A stretch of 32,716 nucleotides of DNA from assembly GCA_021801465.1 (NCBI GenBank), contig JAJYXY010000125.1:1-32716 (forward strand), in the 5' to 3' direction. The notes under the pieces were generated by a model that saw only the letters and a list, made by a program, of their open reading frames with translations, was not told the DNA's origin and ran no database searches. Position numbers and translations under genes: made by a program. Of the stretch, positions 32,058 through 32,716 are shown piece by piece. Position 1 is the stretch's first letter. Every line of letters begins with the position of its first letter. This DNA comes from Pseudomonadota bacterium. GTDB lineage: Bacteria; Pseudomonadota; Alphaproteobacteria; Acetobacterales; Acetobacteraceae.

Positions 32058-32716
32058 CAGGCGACCGGGGTTGGCGTGAGCGCCATGTCGGGCGCATCCA
32101 GTGGCCAGCGCGGGCGTGGCGCGTGCGCGAGATCGCTTGTCGCGCCGGCTCGCAGCCGCTCGATCCCTGCCCAGGCGACCATCACCGCATTGTCGGTGCA
32201 GAGCCGGAGCGGCGGCGCGATCAGGCGAAACCCCTGCCGCGCGGCGATCGTGGTGAGCGCGGCGCGGATCGCCTGATTGGCCGCGACCCCGCCGGCGATG
32301 ACCAGGCTCGCCGCGCCCGGATGGTGGGCACGAAAGAGGGCGAGGGCGTGATCGGTGCGATCGGCGAGCACGTCGGTGACCGCCGCTTGAAAACTCGCGG
32401 CAAGATCGGCGGCGGTGGCGCGCGGCAAGGGGCCCGGCGGGAACCCGGCGACGGCCTGCGCGAGCGCGGTTTTGAGGCCGGAAAAACTGAAATCGCAGCC
32501 GGCGCGGCCGAGCAGCGGGCGCGGCAGCGCCATCGCGCGCGGGTCGCCCTCGGCCGCCAGGCGCTCGAGCGCCGGCCCGCCCGGCCAGGCGAGGCCGAGC
32601 AGCTTCGCCGCCTTGTCGAATGCCTCGCCGGCTGCGTCATCGAGGGTGCGCCCGAGCACGCGATAACGCCCGAGCCCCTCCACCGCGACGAACTGGCAAT
32701 GCCCGCCCGAGACCAG
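32057..32716 (-). CDS. tsaD: tRNA t6A transferase TsaD, partial (C-terminal part)
   Basis: The C-terminal about 219 residues of TsaD; the N-terminus with the HxxxH metal site lies beyond the window. TsaD transfers the threonylcarbamoyl group to A37 of tRNAs, with TsaB and TsaE. Visible conserved parts are LVSGGHCQ at the edge, [48 protein letters not shown] and [17 protein letters not shown] (metal Asp in CTDN). The protein ends 30 residues beyond that, in a Pro/Ala-rich tail. It is the first visible gene of the operon with rlmJ and gpsA. Sua5, which makes its substrate, is encoded at 23387-24382. Confidence 0.95.
   Translation of the reverse strand: MVSGGHCQFVAVEGLGRYRVLGRTLDDAAGEAFDKAAKLLGLAWPGGPALERLAAEGDPRAMALPRPLLGRAGCDFSFSGLKTALAQAVAGFPPGPLPRATAADLAASFQAAVTDVLADRTDHALALFRAHHPGAASLVIAGGVAANQAIRAALTTIAARQGFRLIAPPLRLCTDNAVMVAWAGIERLRAGATSDLAHAPRPRWPLDAPDMALTPTPVA

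Overview
The window is a G+C-rich, densely coded stretch of chromosome, most probably from an alphaproteobacterium of the Acetobacteraceae or a nearby Rhodospirillales lineage. This rests on recognisable protein families and gene order (pepA-holC, tsaD-rlmJ-gpsA, the TadA-like deaminase variant, type I secretion genes next to Sel1 and glycosyltransferase genes, a PEP-CTERM protein). No rRNA gene, complete tRNA gene or CRISPR array was seen. All assignments come from reading the sequence; no database search was run.

Left part (1-5499): a PhnP-like metallo-beta-lactamase hydrolase, a divergently arranged histidine kinase/OmpR-type regulator pair, then a minus-strand run of a PEP-CTERM surface protein, a family 4-like glycosyltransferase and a small lipoprotein, tightly packed or overlapping.

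Islet (about 5500-8193): visibly A+T-rich and gene-poor compared with everything around it. It holds an IS630-type transposase remnant, two small orphan genes, a glycosyltransferase pseudogene broken by one in-frame stop and cut at its N-terminus, an A+T-rich hypothetical gene abutting that cut, the 3' end of a serine-type tRNA and a perfect hairpin terminator. This looks like a decayed integration site.

Centre (8194-23195): a ClC chloride channel with CBS domains and an MFS carrier, then a long minus-strand gene run which, in transcription order, is type I secretion ABC ATPase/permease, HlyD-type adaptor, Sel1-repeat protein, a giant two-domain glycosyltransferase, a protein with three ChW-like (hydrophobic W) repeats, a family 4 glycosyltransferase and a TadA-like deaminase. 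Stops and starts overlap or nearly touch at most junctions. I infer a surface system that secretes and possibly glycosylates a large protein or builds a surface glycan; the secreted substrate and the outer-membrane channel are not in the window. This cluster is the best candidate for an undescribed system.

Right part (23387-32716): mostly housekeeping genes. Sua5 and CysQ are coupled on the minus strand; PepA and HolC run divergently on the plus strand, followed by a MarR regulator and a coupled OmpR/histidine kinase pair. A shattered LysR remnant separates these from the minus-strand operon tsaD (cut by the window end)-rlmJ-gpsA, whose genes overlap by 1 to 4 bases.
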